Program-made: the position numbers and the translations under genes
Notes under the pieces: model-generated
The model's input: the letters and a program-made list of their open reading frames with translations, nothing else
Database searches by the model: none
Told to the model about the DNA's origin: nothing
Source of the DNA: Demequina sp. NBRC 110052
Lineage (GTDB): Bacteria > Actinomycetota > Actinomycetes > Actinomycetales > Demequinaceae
Length of the DNA: 64,000 nt
Reading direction: 5' to 3'
Assembly (NCBI RefSeq): GCF_002090075.1
Contig: NZ_BBRI01000003.1
Location: 310,001 to 374,000 of the forward strand
In this document: piece by piece, positions 52,175-60,861 of the stretch
Layout: each line of letters opens with the position of its first letter
How positions within the stretch are numbered: the first letter of the stretch is position 1

Positions 52175-53242
52175 TCAGGCGCTGGCCTGGCGGCGACGCG
52201 CCAGGATCGCATCGAGCGTGCCCGACGCGGCGGCCGGCTTGGCCTCCTCGCGCGGCTGGCGCTCGTCGACGCGGTGCTTGCTATCCACCCAGCGCTCTGC
52301 GACAGCTGCGGAGCGCGAGTAGTCCTCGTCGTCGATCGGGCGCGCGGGACGCTGACGCACGGTCGGCTTGAGCGTGTATGCCGGCGCGGGCATCTCCTGC
52401 GGGCTCCAGCCGCCGTCGTCCTCGGCGAACGCGTCGCCGTCGACGATGCCGCCGCGCGAGATCGAGCCGGTCTCCACCGTCTCGTGGGCGTCCGTGCGCA
52501 CGCCGGGCAGCTCGGGCTTGGGAAGCGGCGCGGGAGCCGACAGGGGCGCGAGGTTCTCGGCAGTGACGACCTTGATGGCCTGGGTCTCGAGATCGCTCGG
52601 CTCGGCCTCGTGGCCCTGGGCGCGCTCGCGGCTCACGCGGCGCAGGGCCTGCGTGGCGGTCGCGGCGGCCTCGACTTCACGTGCCACGGCGAGCACGTGC
52701 GAATCGGCGACGCGCTGCGCGTGGGCGGCGCGGGCACCGGCCACCGTGATGCCTGCGAAGGCAGCGGTGGCGATGGCGGCGACGAGCGCCGGGAAGGCTG
52801 TGGCCGCGACGAGGATCCAGGAGACGGCCGCGAGCGTTGCGGCGCCCAGTGCGACGCGGGCGCGACGACGGGCCTGCGCCTTGCGCTCGGCCAGCAGCGC
52901 GGAGCGGTCACGGCGCAGCGCCAGGCGCTCGCGCTGTGCGAGGGTCGCGGCGCGGTCGAGCGGCGTCGCGGGACGCGACAGGTGGCTCGCGCCCAGTCCG
53001 GCGACGGAGGCGCGGGCGGCGCCGGTGACGAGCAGCGGAACCTCCCCCGAGGTGGACTCACGGCGCGCAGCACGGTCCGCCTCGACGCGACGTGCGGTGG
53101 TCTTCACCACGCGCATGTCGGCGGAGTAGCGGTCCTCGGTGCGCACGAGCGCGTACTCGGCGCGCTCGCGCATCCGCTGCGGCAGGACGTACGCGAGCAC
53201 CATGCCGAGGGCGATGATCGCGAGCAGTCCGACGGGGGGCAT
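52175..53242 (-). CDS. Hypothetical membrane protein
   Basis: A 355-residue protein. It starts with a membrane helix (PPVGLLAIIALGMVLAYVLPQRM), then a basic helical stretch with ERLALRRDRSALLAERKAQARRRARV, a pair of hydrophobic helices (ALGAATLAAVSWILVAATAFPALVAAIATAAFAGITV), and a 170-residue Pro/Ala/Glu-rich soluble tail. Similar proteins lie downstream of rimJ/moeA in actinobacteria. Function unknown. ATG 53242 is preferred over an upstream one because it places the helix at the N-terminus. Confidence 0.75.
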   Translation of the reverse strand: MPPVGLLAIIALGMVLAYVLPQRMRERAEYALVRTEDRYSADMRVVKTTARRVEADRAARRESTSGEVPLLVTGAARASVAGLGASHLSRPATPLDRAATLAQRERLALRRDRSALLAERKAQARRRARVALGAATLAAVSWILVAATAFPALVAAIATAAFAGITVAGARAAHAQRVADSHVLAVAREVEAAATATQALRRVSRERAQGHEAEPSDLETQAIKVVTAENLAPLSAPAPLPKPELPGVRTDAHETVETGSISRGGIVDGDAFAEDDGGWSPQEMPAPAYTLKPTVRQRPARPIDDEDYSRSAAVAERWVDSKHRVDERQPREEAKPAAASGTLDAILARRRQASA

Positions 53243-53294
53243 GACACGACGGTAGGGCCAGCGGGGCATGCGCTCCGGGAGGGTTATCGGCGTG

Positions 53295-53876
53295 TCAGGA
53301 CGATGACCGCTCCCACGTGTTCCAGCGACGCGGTTCGTGGGCCGTCAGCGCGAAGACGCGGTGGTCTCGCCAGCGTCCGTCGATGTACAGATATGAGCGT
53401 CGCAGGCCTTCCTCGCGGAAGCCGACCTTGCGCGCCACGCGGATGCTCGCGACGTTCTCGGGACGCATCGCGATCTCGAGCCGGTGCAGTCCCTGCGCGA
53501 ATGCGTAGTCCGCGGCGAGTGCCACCGCGCGCGGCGCGATGCCTTCGCCCGCCCGATGCTGGGCGACCCAGTAGCCGATGCTCCCCCCGCATTCGGGTCC
53601 CCACGTCAGGCCGGTGACGCTGACGCGCCCCACGAGCCGTCCGTCGATCTCGATCGCCATCGGGAACGACGTGCGGCGGCGCCACTCGCGCCGCTCCTGG
53701 CGCACGAGCTCGCCGAACGTAATGGCGCGGGAGATCTGCCCTGGCGGGGCCGTCGCCTCCCACGGCCGCAGCCACTCGCGATTGGCGTCGCGCAGCGCGA
53801 GCCACTCGGACTCGTCGCGGCGTCGCAGGCGGCGCAGCACGAGGCCGTCGCGGAACAGCCTCAGCTCGGTGGCCAC
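53295..53876 (-). CDS. GNAT acetyltransferase, RimJ/RimL-like
   Basis: A 193-residue N-acetyltransferase, similar to the enzymes that acetylate ribosomal protein N-termini. Motifs: LRRLRRRDESEWLALRDANREWLRPWEAT at the start, GECGGSIGYWVAQHRAGEGIAPRAVALAADYAF with acetyl-CoA loop, and HRLEIAMRPENVASIRVARKVGFREEGLRRSYLYIDGRWRDH, the classical C-terminus. GTG 53876 starts one base after the moeA stop, so translation is coupled. Real substrate unknown. Confidence 0.9.
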   Translation of the reverse strand: MATELRLFRDGLVLRRLRRRDESEWLALRDANREWLRPWEATAPPGQISRAITFGELVRQERREWRRRTSFPMAIEIDGRLVGRVSVTGLTWGPECGGSIGYWVAQHRAGEGIAPRAVALAADYAFAQGLHRLEIAMRPENVASIRVARKVGFREEGLRRSYLYIDGRWRDHRVFALTAHEPRRWNTWERSSS

Positions 53877-53877
53877 G

Positions 53878-55107
53878 TCAGTCCTCCCACGCGAGGCATG
53901 CGACGGTCGAGCCGGGGGCCACACGCGTCTCCTCTGGCGCGACGAGCAGCAGCGCATCGGACGCGGCGAGGTCCGCGAGCGTGGGCCGCTCGAGGTCGCC
54001 CACCGGTGTGGCCGCTCGGCCGTCCTTGCCGTAGGGCGCCAATGCGACAGGCACGGCGTGGGCCACGCCCGACGGTGAGGTCACCGCGGTCGTCATCCTC
54101 GCCTTCACGGGCGTCCTCTCGGTACGCGTCTCACCGTTCATGGCGCGCAGCGCGGGCCGCACGTAGGTCTCGAAAGCGACGGCTGCGGACACAGGAGGCC
54201 CCGGAAGGGCGATCACCGGCACGCGCCTGTCGCCCCCGACGTCGATCGCGCCGATGCCGTGCCGCCCTCCCGGCCGCAGGTCGACGTCGTCCACCTCGAA
54301 CTCGCCGAGCTGTGCCAGCACCTCGGGCAGCGTCTCCTCTCGTCCGCCCGAGAGGCCCCCGGTGGTGAGGAGGACGTCGGCGCGCACGAGCTGATCCTCG
54401 ATCGCCGAGCCGAGCGCGAGCCGCTCGTCCGGGACCGCCCCCACGCGGTAGGCGTGCGCGCCAGCCTCGCGCACCATGGCGGCGAGCATGTGCGCGTTGG
54501 ATTCGGGGATGCCGCCGCCAGTGCGGGACGTGCCCGGCTCCACGAGCTCGCCGCCGACGGCGATCACGACCACGCGGGGCGTCGGGCTCACGCGAAGGCG
54601 CGGACGGCCGAGCGCCGCGGCGACGGCGAGCTGGCGTGCGCCGAGCCGCGTCCCCTGAGGCACGAGCACCTCTCCTGCCTGCGCGTCGGAGCCTGCAGGG
54701 CGCACGTGGTCGCCCTCCCGGGCCGCAAGCGAGACGGCGACGCGCGCCACTCCCGCGTCGGTCATCGCGGTCGGCACCACGGCGTCGGCACCCGTCGGCA
54801 GCGGCGCGCCGGACGCGATCCGCGCCGCCGTGCGCGGCACGTGCCGCCGCGGCACCCCGCCGGCCGTGCGCACGTCGTGCGACACCACAAGCGTCACGGG
54901 AGCCGCGACCGTCGCGTCCGCCACGTCCTGCGCCCGCACCGCGTAGCCATCGCATGCCGCCACGGGCAGTGGCGGTGCGGGCTCCTCGGCGATCAGGCCC
55001 TCTGCGAGGGTCGCACCCGCCGCTGCCTCGAGCATGACCTCGAGCGGCGGGATGCGCTGCAGCGCCTCGTGGACGCGGCGGCGATGCTCCTCGAGGGTCC
55101 GGGCCAT
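53878..55107 (-). CDS. moeA: Molybdopterin molybdotransferase (MoeA/Glp)
   Basis: Inserts molybdate into adenylated molybdopterin. The 409-residue protein has VHEALQRIPPLE at the start, PPLPVAACDGYAVRAQD, RIASGAPLPTGADAVVP, GGELVEPG, IPESNAHMLAAMVREAG, LLTTGGLSGG and IALPGPPVSAAVAFETYVRPAL: all MoeA signatures. In actinobacteria it is usually in a row with galU and the 5-formyl-THF cyclo-ligase; here galU is not present and the cyclo-ligase is divergent. No other molybdenum cofactor gene is in the window. Confidence 0.93.
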   Translation of the reverse strand: MARTLEEHRRRVHEALQRIPPLEVMLEAAAGATLAEGLIAEEPAPPLPVAACDGYAVRAQDVADATVAAPVTLVVSHDVRTAGGVPRRHVPRTAARIASGAPLPTGADAVVPTAMTDAGVARVAVSLAAREGDHVRPAGSDAQAGEVLVPQGTRLGARQLAVAAALGRPRLRVSPTPRVVVIAVGGELVEPGTSRTGGGIPESNAHMLAAMVREAGAHAYRVGAVPDERLALGSAIEDQLVRADVLLTTGGLSGGREETLPEVLAQLGEFEVDDVDLRPGGRHGIGAIDVGGDRRVPVIALPGPPVSAAVAFETYVRPALRAMNGETRTERTPVKARMTTAVTSPSGVAHAVPVALAPYGKDGRAATPVGDLERPTLADLAASDALLLVAPEETRVAPGSTVACLAWED

Positions 55108-55223
55108 GCGGGCATTGTCTCGGGCCTGCGCACAGGGGTGCAAGCACGCCGCGCCCGCCGAGAGTGACGAACCGTACTCACAGGCGTAACGAGCCGTTCA
55201 CGATGCTGTGTCACGATGTGGTC

Positions 55224-55862
55224 ATGACGCCGATGTCCTCCTCCCCGTCGAGCGCGCCCGAACCCGAGGACGCCAAGATCGCGCTGAGGACGAGCCTGCG
55301 GAAGGCTCGGCTGCACCGCTCCGAGCGGCGCATCGCCGAGCACGCAGAGTCGTTCAGGGATCGCGTGCTCGCGATTCCCACCGTCGGCGGCGCCTCGTGC
55401 GTCTCCGTCTATGCGTCGCGTCCGCACGAGCCCGGTACCGGCCCCCTGATCTCCGCCCTGCACGACCGCGGAGTCGAGGTGCTGATCCCCGTCCTGGGCG
55501 ATGGACTGCAGCGCGGCTGGGGCCACTATCACGGCATCGACGACCTCATCGAGCGCTCCCCGGGGCGCCCGCCCGAGCCCTCGGGGCCGTTCCTTCCGTT
55601 CGAGGAGCTGGGCCGTGCCGACGTGGTGGTCGTGCCCGCACTCGCCGTCGACACCTCGGGCACCCGCCTGGGGCAGGGCGGCGGTTGGTACGACCGGGCG
55701 CTGCCGCTCGCGAAGGCCGGCGCGGCCTTCATCGCGCTCGTCTACGACTCCGAACTGTTCGACGCCTCCGAGCAGCCGCTGCCACGCGAGGCGCACGATG
55801 TGGGCGTCCACGCCGTCGTCACGCCCGGCGCCGTCACCCACCTGCGCAGCTCGGTCTCGTAG
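55224..55862 (+). CDS. 5-formyltetrahydrofolate cyclo-ligase
   Basis: ATP-dependent conversion of 5-formyl-THF to 5,10-methenyl-THF. The 212-residue protein has the substrate helix LRTSLRKARLHRSERRIAEHAE, VSVYASRPHEPGTGPLISAL, VLIPVLGDGLQRGWGHY, VVVPALAVDTSGTRLGQGGGWYDRALPLA (ATP/Mg loop) and EAHDVGVHAVVTP. ATG 55224 is the most likely start; several in-frame ATGs lie upstream. Divergent from moeA, 55 bases upstream of fmdB. Confidence 0.9.
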   Translation: MTPMSSSPSSAPEPEDAKIALRTSLRKARLHRSERRIAEHAESFRDRVLAIPTVGGASCVSVYASRPHEPGTGPLISALHDRGVEVLIPVLGDGLQRGWGHYHGIDDLIERSPGRPPEPSGPFLPFEELGRADVVVVPALAVDTSGTRLGQGGGWYDRALPLAKAGAAFIALVYDSELFDASEQPLPREAHDVGVHAVVTPGAVTHLRSSVS

Positions 55863-55904
55863 ACGCTGCGACCAGGGGCGACCGACGCCGCCCGCGCGCC
55901 CGGT

Positions 55905-55910
55905 TAGAAT
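55905..55910 (+). promoter_or_regulatory. -10 element giving a probable leaderless fmdB mRNA
   Basis: TAGAAT, an excellent match to TANNNT, ends seven bases before the fmdB ATG. Transcription would begin at the start codon and no Shine-Dalgarno is present. Confidence 0.5.
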
Positions 55911-55917
55911 CTGCGCC

Positions 55918-56115
55918 ATGCCCACGTACAGCTACGCCTGCACGGTGTGCGGCCACCGCTTCGACGCCGTCCAGTCGATCCACGCTGCCGCGCTCACCGA
56001 GTGCCCCGAGTGCAAGGCCGAATTGCGCCGCGTCTTCGGCAACGTCGGCGTGACGTTCAAGGGCTCGGGCTTCTACCGGACCGACTCGCGCGCGTCGAAG
56101 TCCTCCTCCGACTGA
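55918..56115 (+). CDS. FmdB-family zinc-ribbon protein
   Basis: A 65-residue protein starting MPTYSYACTVCGHRFDAVQSI, with CTVCG and CPECK forming a zinc ribbon, then FGNVGVTFKGSGFYRTDSR, the complete FmdB family pattern, and a Ser/Lys tail. FmdB was named as a putative regulator of formamidase, but the function of most members is unknown. Neighbour of the cyclo-ligase gene as in other actinobacteria. Confidence 0.92.
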   Translation: MPTYSYACTVCGHRFDAVQSIHAAALTECPECKAELRRVFGNVGVTFKGSGFYRTDSRASKSSSD

Positions 56116-56163
56116 CGCCCTACGCGCGGGTCACCCCTGCACGGTTCGTGCACCCCGCCCTGA

Positions 56164-59100
56164 TCACCAGTGTGGCGGGCGGTCGCCCTTGATCTCGTCG
56201 TCACGGCTGCGCGTGTCGCGGCCGCCCCAGCCTGCGTCCTCGTCCTCCCACGCGCGCGTGGGGATCAGCGGCCGCTCCGGTCCGGCGGTGCGCGGAGCGA
56301 CCTTGGGCGCGGGCAGCGCGCCCGACGCCGAAGCGTCGGCGTCGTCGTCTGACTCGAGCTCGCCGGCGTCCTGGTCCGCCTCGGCCTCCACGGCGTCCTC
56401 GTCGGCAGCGTCATCGTCGGCCACGTGCGCGTCGGCGGCGTCGTCCTCGACCGGGGCGGATCGCGGGGCGAGCTTGGGCACGCCGAAGCCGAGCTTCATC
56501 ACAGGACGGGGTGCCGGCTCAGGCTCCTCCGCCTCGTCGTCAGGCTCGTCCTCGTCGGCAACGTCACCCTCACCGACATCGGCATCATCCGCGTCGGGCT
56601 CGTCCTCGTCCTCATCGAGCGCGAGCGTCTCCTGCGTCTCGGTCGCGTCGTGCGCGGCCTCCAGGTCCGCCGCAAGTTCGGCGCCTCCGCCGTCATCCAC
56701 GATGCCGTCGCCCGGCGTCTCAGGGACCTCGTAGGGCGACGCGGCGTCGCTCTCGTCCCCCACTTGTGGGAGCACGATGCCAAGCGTCGGGTCTGCCTCA
56801 GCGATCGCGTCGGACTCAGGCTCCGCCTCGGGCTCCGGCTCTTCGACGCGCAGCGCCGCGACCACGCCAGTGGCCGCCTCGTCCTCGAGCGACGAGGGCT
56901 CGTCCGGCAGCGCCGGGACTGCGTGCTCGACCTCGAAGTCGAACACGTCCTGCCCTGGCACCTCGAACACCGGCATCTCGCCCGTGTCGGACGGCACCGC
57001 GGCGCTCTCGTACGGCGACACCGGCGCGGGCGCGGCATGCGGGAGCGAGATCGAGGCCGTGACCGTAGGCGCCTCCGCGTGCGACAGGGCGTCGAGCACC
57101 TGGCGCGTGGCCGCCTCGGGGTCCATGAACACGTCGAGCGTCCACAGGGGCAGCACCGTCCACCCGAGCGCCTCGAGCCGGGCGTGCTGCCAGCGCACGC
57201 GATCGCGCAGGCTCGCGCTGCCGGCCGCGGAGGCCTCGTCGGTCACGACCGCGAGTCGGAAGCCCGACTCGCCCTGCCCGCCGACGACCATCGGGATGGC
57301 GTCCGACCCGGAACCGTAGCGCAGGCGCACGGCGCAGCCCGCGCTGCGGAGCCGGTGCGCGATGTCGCCCAGCAGCCAGTCGGAAGGCGCCGGATGGGGA
57401 CGCTCGGGGGCGACAGCGGCGCGTGCCGCGGCATCGAGCAGGTCCTGCAGCATCTCCACGCCGTGACCCTCGTCCGAGCGCTCCGCGATCGCGCCGAGCG
57501 CGTCGACCCCGATCGCTCCGAACACCCATGTGCGTTCGCGACCGGCCACGAGCGCCTGGGTGAGGGCGTGAGTGCCCCACTCCTCGCTCAGCACGCCGAG
57601 CCTGCGGGGGTAGGCGCCGTCCTCGTCGCGCGCGTAGCCCCACGTGAGGATCACGTCATCGGCGCTGAGGCCCGCTGCCTCGCCCAGCGACACGATCGGG
57701 ACGCGAGAGACCAGGCGCGAGTCGCGCTCGGCGAGAGCGGTGCTGATCCTGCCTGCGTGCAGCGGGTTGCCCGCGACGACCACCACTGACCGTCGCGGGA
57801 TCGCGTCCACGGTCCGCGCGAGGTGCTCGACCACGAGGGCCACCTCGGCTGCGGTCGACTCCACCTCGGGAAGCCCCGGCACGGGAGTGCCGTGCGCGTC
57901 GATGATCTGCACCGCGAGCGACTCGGGCTCACCTGCCGCGGGAAGCGAGGAGAGCGTGCGCCCGTACACCGCGTCCTGAAGCACCGCCGTCACCCGCGGG
58001 TCGCGCGGCTGCGGCAGCGCGGGCAGCGTGACGTGGGGCAGCAGTGCCGCGAGCGCAGCGACGGCGGATCGCGTCGCGCTGTGCGCATCGGCGAGCACGA
58101 CCACCTGCTTCGCGCGCGCCAAGGCAGGCACGAGCTCGGCGAGCGCGAGCGACTCGGCGGCCACCACGACCAGCACGTCGATCACGCGCGACGGCGGCAT
58201 CATGTGCGGCACCTGCTCGGCGCGCACCAGGCTCACTGGCCGCAGTGCTGCCACGAGCGGGGAGTAGTCGCGCCACAGGTCGCGGTAGGTCGCGTCGGCG
58301 CCCTCGACGAGCGTCGCGAACAGATCGCGCGCGAGCTCCGGGTGCCGCGCGATGGCGCCGCGGCGGCGCTCGCCTGCGGCACGCATGAGCGGCTGCACGC
58401 GGGACGCCCCGAATGCGAGGTCGCGGGCTCGGAACTCCGTGACCGCCTCGCCGAGCGCGCCGTGCTGAGCCAGGCGCGGGTCGGCTCCGATGATCGAGTC
58501 GAACGCAGCGGCCCACCATGCGAACTCGAGGTCCGCGCGGACCTGGCGCGAGTCGGCGTCGCGCGCCTTGAGGTCGGCGACGAGCTCGGCGAAGCCCGCC
58601 TCCTCGACATCGACGCCCAGCGGCTGCGACGGCACCTGCTCGATCGCGGCAGTGAGCCCTCCGGTGAGGTGCTCGAGCGTGCCCACGAGCCGCTCCCACG
58701 GCTGCGACGGCAGGTCCTCCTGGCCGCTCACCTGCTCGACGGCCTTGCCGATCACGAGCCACGCGTCGCCGGCTTCGTCCAGCCGGTGACCGAACAGGTC
58801 GTAGTCGTCGGGCACGACGGGCCAGCCGCCACCTGAGCAGTGCGAGCGCCAACGGATCGCGACGTCGTGCGCCTCGAGCAGCTGCTCGTGCAGGCGTTCC
58901 TTGCCCCGGCCCGGCCGCAACAGCTCGATCGCGCGCCGCAGGAGCGCCTTGCGCTCGCGGCGCGGCAGCTTCACATACTTCGACGAGGTCTCTGGCGCGG
59001 TGGCGGCGACCAGGTCGTGCAGCGAGCGGTGGAACACAGCGGGCGAGAAGACCTCAAGGGTCTCGCGGACGTCCTCGAAGAGTCGCACCTGGTCGGCCCA

Positions 59101-60654
59101 GGTGGTGAGATCCGTGGCCTCGTCGACCCCGGTCTCGTGGGCCGCCGCGGCCGCCTCGTGACGCATCTTGGGGAGGTGTCGCGTGAGCAGCGCGCCGAGG
59201 GCCTCGTCGAAGCGGCGACCCTCCTCGGCGTCCTCGGCGACGTCGCGCCACCAGGCGTCGCGCGGGCCGTCGGCGATGGGCGTCGGCGCCGTGACCGGCG
59301 CCTCCTCCTCGCCGGTGACGCGCTGCGCGATGGCCTGTGAGACTGCGGCGAAGCCATGCTCCGTGACGAGCAGCCCCGCGTCGGCACCGAGGCGGACCCC
59401 GGTGCGCGGCTCAGTGTCGCCGGTCGTGACGCGCACCAACGCCTGGACGCATTCGAATGCGCTGACGCCCCAGGGGCGGTGCGTGCGGTGGAGTGCGTCG
59501 AACCGTGAGTGCAGACGGTAGCGCGCGGTCAGCAGTTCCTCGCCCTGGCGTCGCAGCGTCTCGTCGTCCACCGTGGGTGCCCCGAGGGTGACCGCCTCGA
59601 GCAGCCGCTGACGCGCGTCGGCGTTCCAGGCCTCGACTGCGGCATTGACGGCGAGGTCTCCTGCGCCCAGCGCGACCATGCGATCATGCACGTCCCGGAG
59701 CACGCCCTCGGTACCGGAGACGACGGCGACGGTGCGACCGGACGCCGCGCCATCGGCGGCGATCGCCGCGGACATGCCCACCACGTCGGACCCCGGGGGA
59801 GACTGCAGGAATGCGTGCCTGCCGGTAGCGATGAGGTCGAGCGCCGCGAACTGCGCATCGTCGAGATCCCCCATGCCGCGCTCCGCGAACGGGTCGCGGT
59901 CGCCCACGGGGAACGCGGGCAGCGGCATCGCGAGCGCGCCGGTGGCGTCCTGGTCTCCCGACGCGGCGACGAGCACGTCGCTCGCCGCGATGACGGAGTC
60001 GAGGTCGTCCAGGTCGCTCAGCAGGCGCTGCTCCGGGTCGTCGAAGACGCCGAGCACGAGCCGCTCGGGCGCCTCGAGAGAGTCGCCGAACAGATCGGTG
60101 CGGTCGCGCACGGCCTCCCACAAGGGCCTGGGGTCGAAGTCGGCACCGGCGCCGACGCGCGGCAGGGCCTCCGTGAGCGTCTCCTCGTCGCCCCGTGCGC
60201 GCAGCTCGGAGGCGAAGACCGGGTTGACTCGCACCTCGTCGCGCAGGGTGATCATCACGTCCCGGTCGCGGCCCGCCTCGAGTCCGACCGGGCGCAGCAG
60301 CAGCGGCAGCTCGCGGCGGTGGCCGTCCTCATCCCACGCCACGGTGCCGACCACGAGGGCCGCCGTCCACGCACCGGTGGCCGCGTGGATCCTCGTCGCC
60401 TCGTCGAGAATGTGCCGGGCGCGCACGAGTGCCTGCTCACGGGCCTCTCCCTCGCGGATCAGCTGCGTCATCGCCGTCGCTCGCCCCGCGAACAAGGGGG
60501 CGAGACCGCCAGGGTGAGCCCCGCGCAGGTCCACGATCTGCGCCTGCGAGGGCGCGAGGTCGCGCAACGGCGAGACGGCGGCGTGCTGGCGCAACTGGGA
60601 GCGCCACTCTCGGAGGGCATCGGCCACGAGGGAACGCCCGATGTAGTCGGTCAC
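56164..60654 (-). CDS. Giant DUF4011/SF1-helicase-like/Vsr-fold nuclease-like protein with degenerate active sites
   Basis: A 1496-residue protein. Residues about 10-220 look like DUF4011 (REWRSQLRQHAAVSPLRDL, HPGGLAPLFAGR, LPLLLRPVGLEAG). Residues about 260-1060 follow the layout of an SF1 helicase, but the Walker A site reads AFLQSPPGSDVVGMSAA (284-293) without GKT, and the DEAS box is replaced by VLVVVAAESLALAELVPAL (827-845). Residues about 1095-1195 resemble the Vsr/MTES_1575 endonuclease fold (LRDRVRWQHARLEALGWTVLPLWTLDVFMDPEA), with the acidic active site reduced to AVVTDE. The last 300 residues are a very acidic, low-complexity tail. Probably non-catalytic or altered; possibly derived from an anti-phage helicase-nuclease. 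Confidence 0.75.
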   Translation of the reverse strand: MTDYIGRSLVADALREWRSQLRQHAAVSPLRDLAPSQAQIVDLRGAHPGGLAPLFAGRATAMTQLIREGEAREQALVRARHILDEATRIHAATGAWTAALVVGTVAWDEDGHRRELPLLLRPVGLEAGRDRDVMITLRDEVRVNPVFASELRARGDEETLTEALPRVGAGADFDPRPLWEAVRDRTDLFGDSLEAPERLVLGVFDDPEQRLLSDLDDLDSVIAASDVLVAASGDQDATGALAMPLPAFPVGDRDPFAERGMGDLDDAQFAALDLIATGRHAFLQSPPGSDVVGMSAAIAADGAASGRTVAVVSGTEGVLRDVHDRMVALGAGDLAVNAAVEAWNADARQRLLEAVTLGAPTVDDETLRRQGEELLTARYRLHSRFDALHRTHRPWGVSAFECVQALVRVTTGDTEPRTGVRLGADAGLLVTEHGFAAVSQAIAQRVTGEEEAPVTAPTPIADGPRDAWWRDVAEDAEEGRRFDEALGALLTRHLPKMRHEAAAAAHETGVDEATDLTTWADQVRLFEDVRETLEVFSPAVFHRSLHDLVAATAPETSSKYVKLPRRERKALLRRAIELLRPGRGKERLHEQLLEAHDVAIRWRSHCSGGGWPVVPDDYDLFGHRLDEAGDAWLVIGKAVEQVSGQEDLPSQPWERLVGTLEHLTGGLTAAIEQVPSQPLGVDVEEAGFAELVADLKARDADSRQVRADLEFAWWAAAFDSIIGADPRLAQHGALGEAVTEFRARDLAFGASRVQPLMRAAGERRRGAIARHPELARDLFATLVEGADATYRDLWRDYSPLVAALRPVSLVRAEQVPHMMPPSRVIDVLVVVAAESLALAELVPALARAKQVVVLADAHSATRSAVAALAALLPHVTLPALPQPRDPRVTAVLQDAVYGRTLSSLPAAGEPESLAVQIIDAHGTPVPGLPEVESTAAEVALVVEHLARTVDAIPRRSVVVVAGNPLHAGRISTALAERDSRLVSRVPIVSLGEAAGLSADDVILTWGYARDEDGAYPRRLGVLSEEWGTHALTQALVAGRERTWVFGAIGVDALGAIAERSDEGHGVEMLQDLLDAAARAAVAPERPHPAPSDWLLGDIAHRLRSAGCAVRLRYGSGSDAIPMVVGGQGESGFRLAVVTDEASAAGSASLRDRVRWQHARLEALGWTVLPLWTLDVFMDPEAATRQVLDALSHAEAPTVTASISLPHAAPAPVSPYESAAVPSDTGEMPVFEVPGQDVFDFEVEHAVPALPDEPSSLEDEAATGVVAALRVEEPEPEAEPESDAIAEADPTLGIVLPQVGDESDAASPYEVPETPGDGIVDDGGGAELAADLEAAHDATETQETLALDEDEDEPDADDADVGEGDVADEDEPDDEAEEPEPAPRPVMKLGFGVPKLAPRSAPVEDDAADAHVADDDAADEDAVEAEADQDAGELESDDDADASASGALPAPKVAPRTAGPERPLIPTRAWEDEDAGWGGRDTRSRDDEIKGDRPPHW

Positions 60655-60757
60655 TCCCCTAGCCTAGGAAGGCCCGGGCGCGCACGCGGCGTGCCACGCC
60701 GCGAGGGGCCTCTCAGCAGGAGCGATCCGGACATCTCGGGCCTCACGGGCACAGAAG

Positions 60758-60796
60758 GACGGTGCGCGCCGACTTGTTCAGCCGACGCGCACCGTC
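60758..60796 (-). terminator. Hairpin terminator after the protease gene
   Basis: GACGGTGCGCG (60758-60768) and CGCGCACCGTC (60786-60796) are exact inverted repeats around a 17-base loop. It lies 66 bases after the protease stop and upstream of the giant gene. The rest of the gap between the two genes holds no other evident feature. Confidence 0.7.
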
Positions 60797-60861
60797 GAGG
60801 GAATTGTGGGGCTGGGCGACCCCCGCGTCAATTCGCGAGCTCGTCCAGCGCTGAGAGCGTG

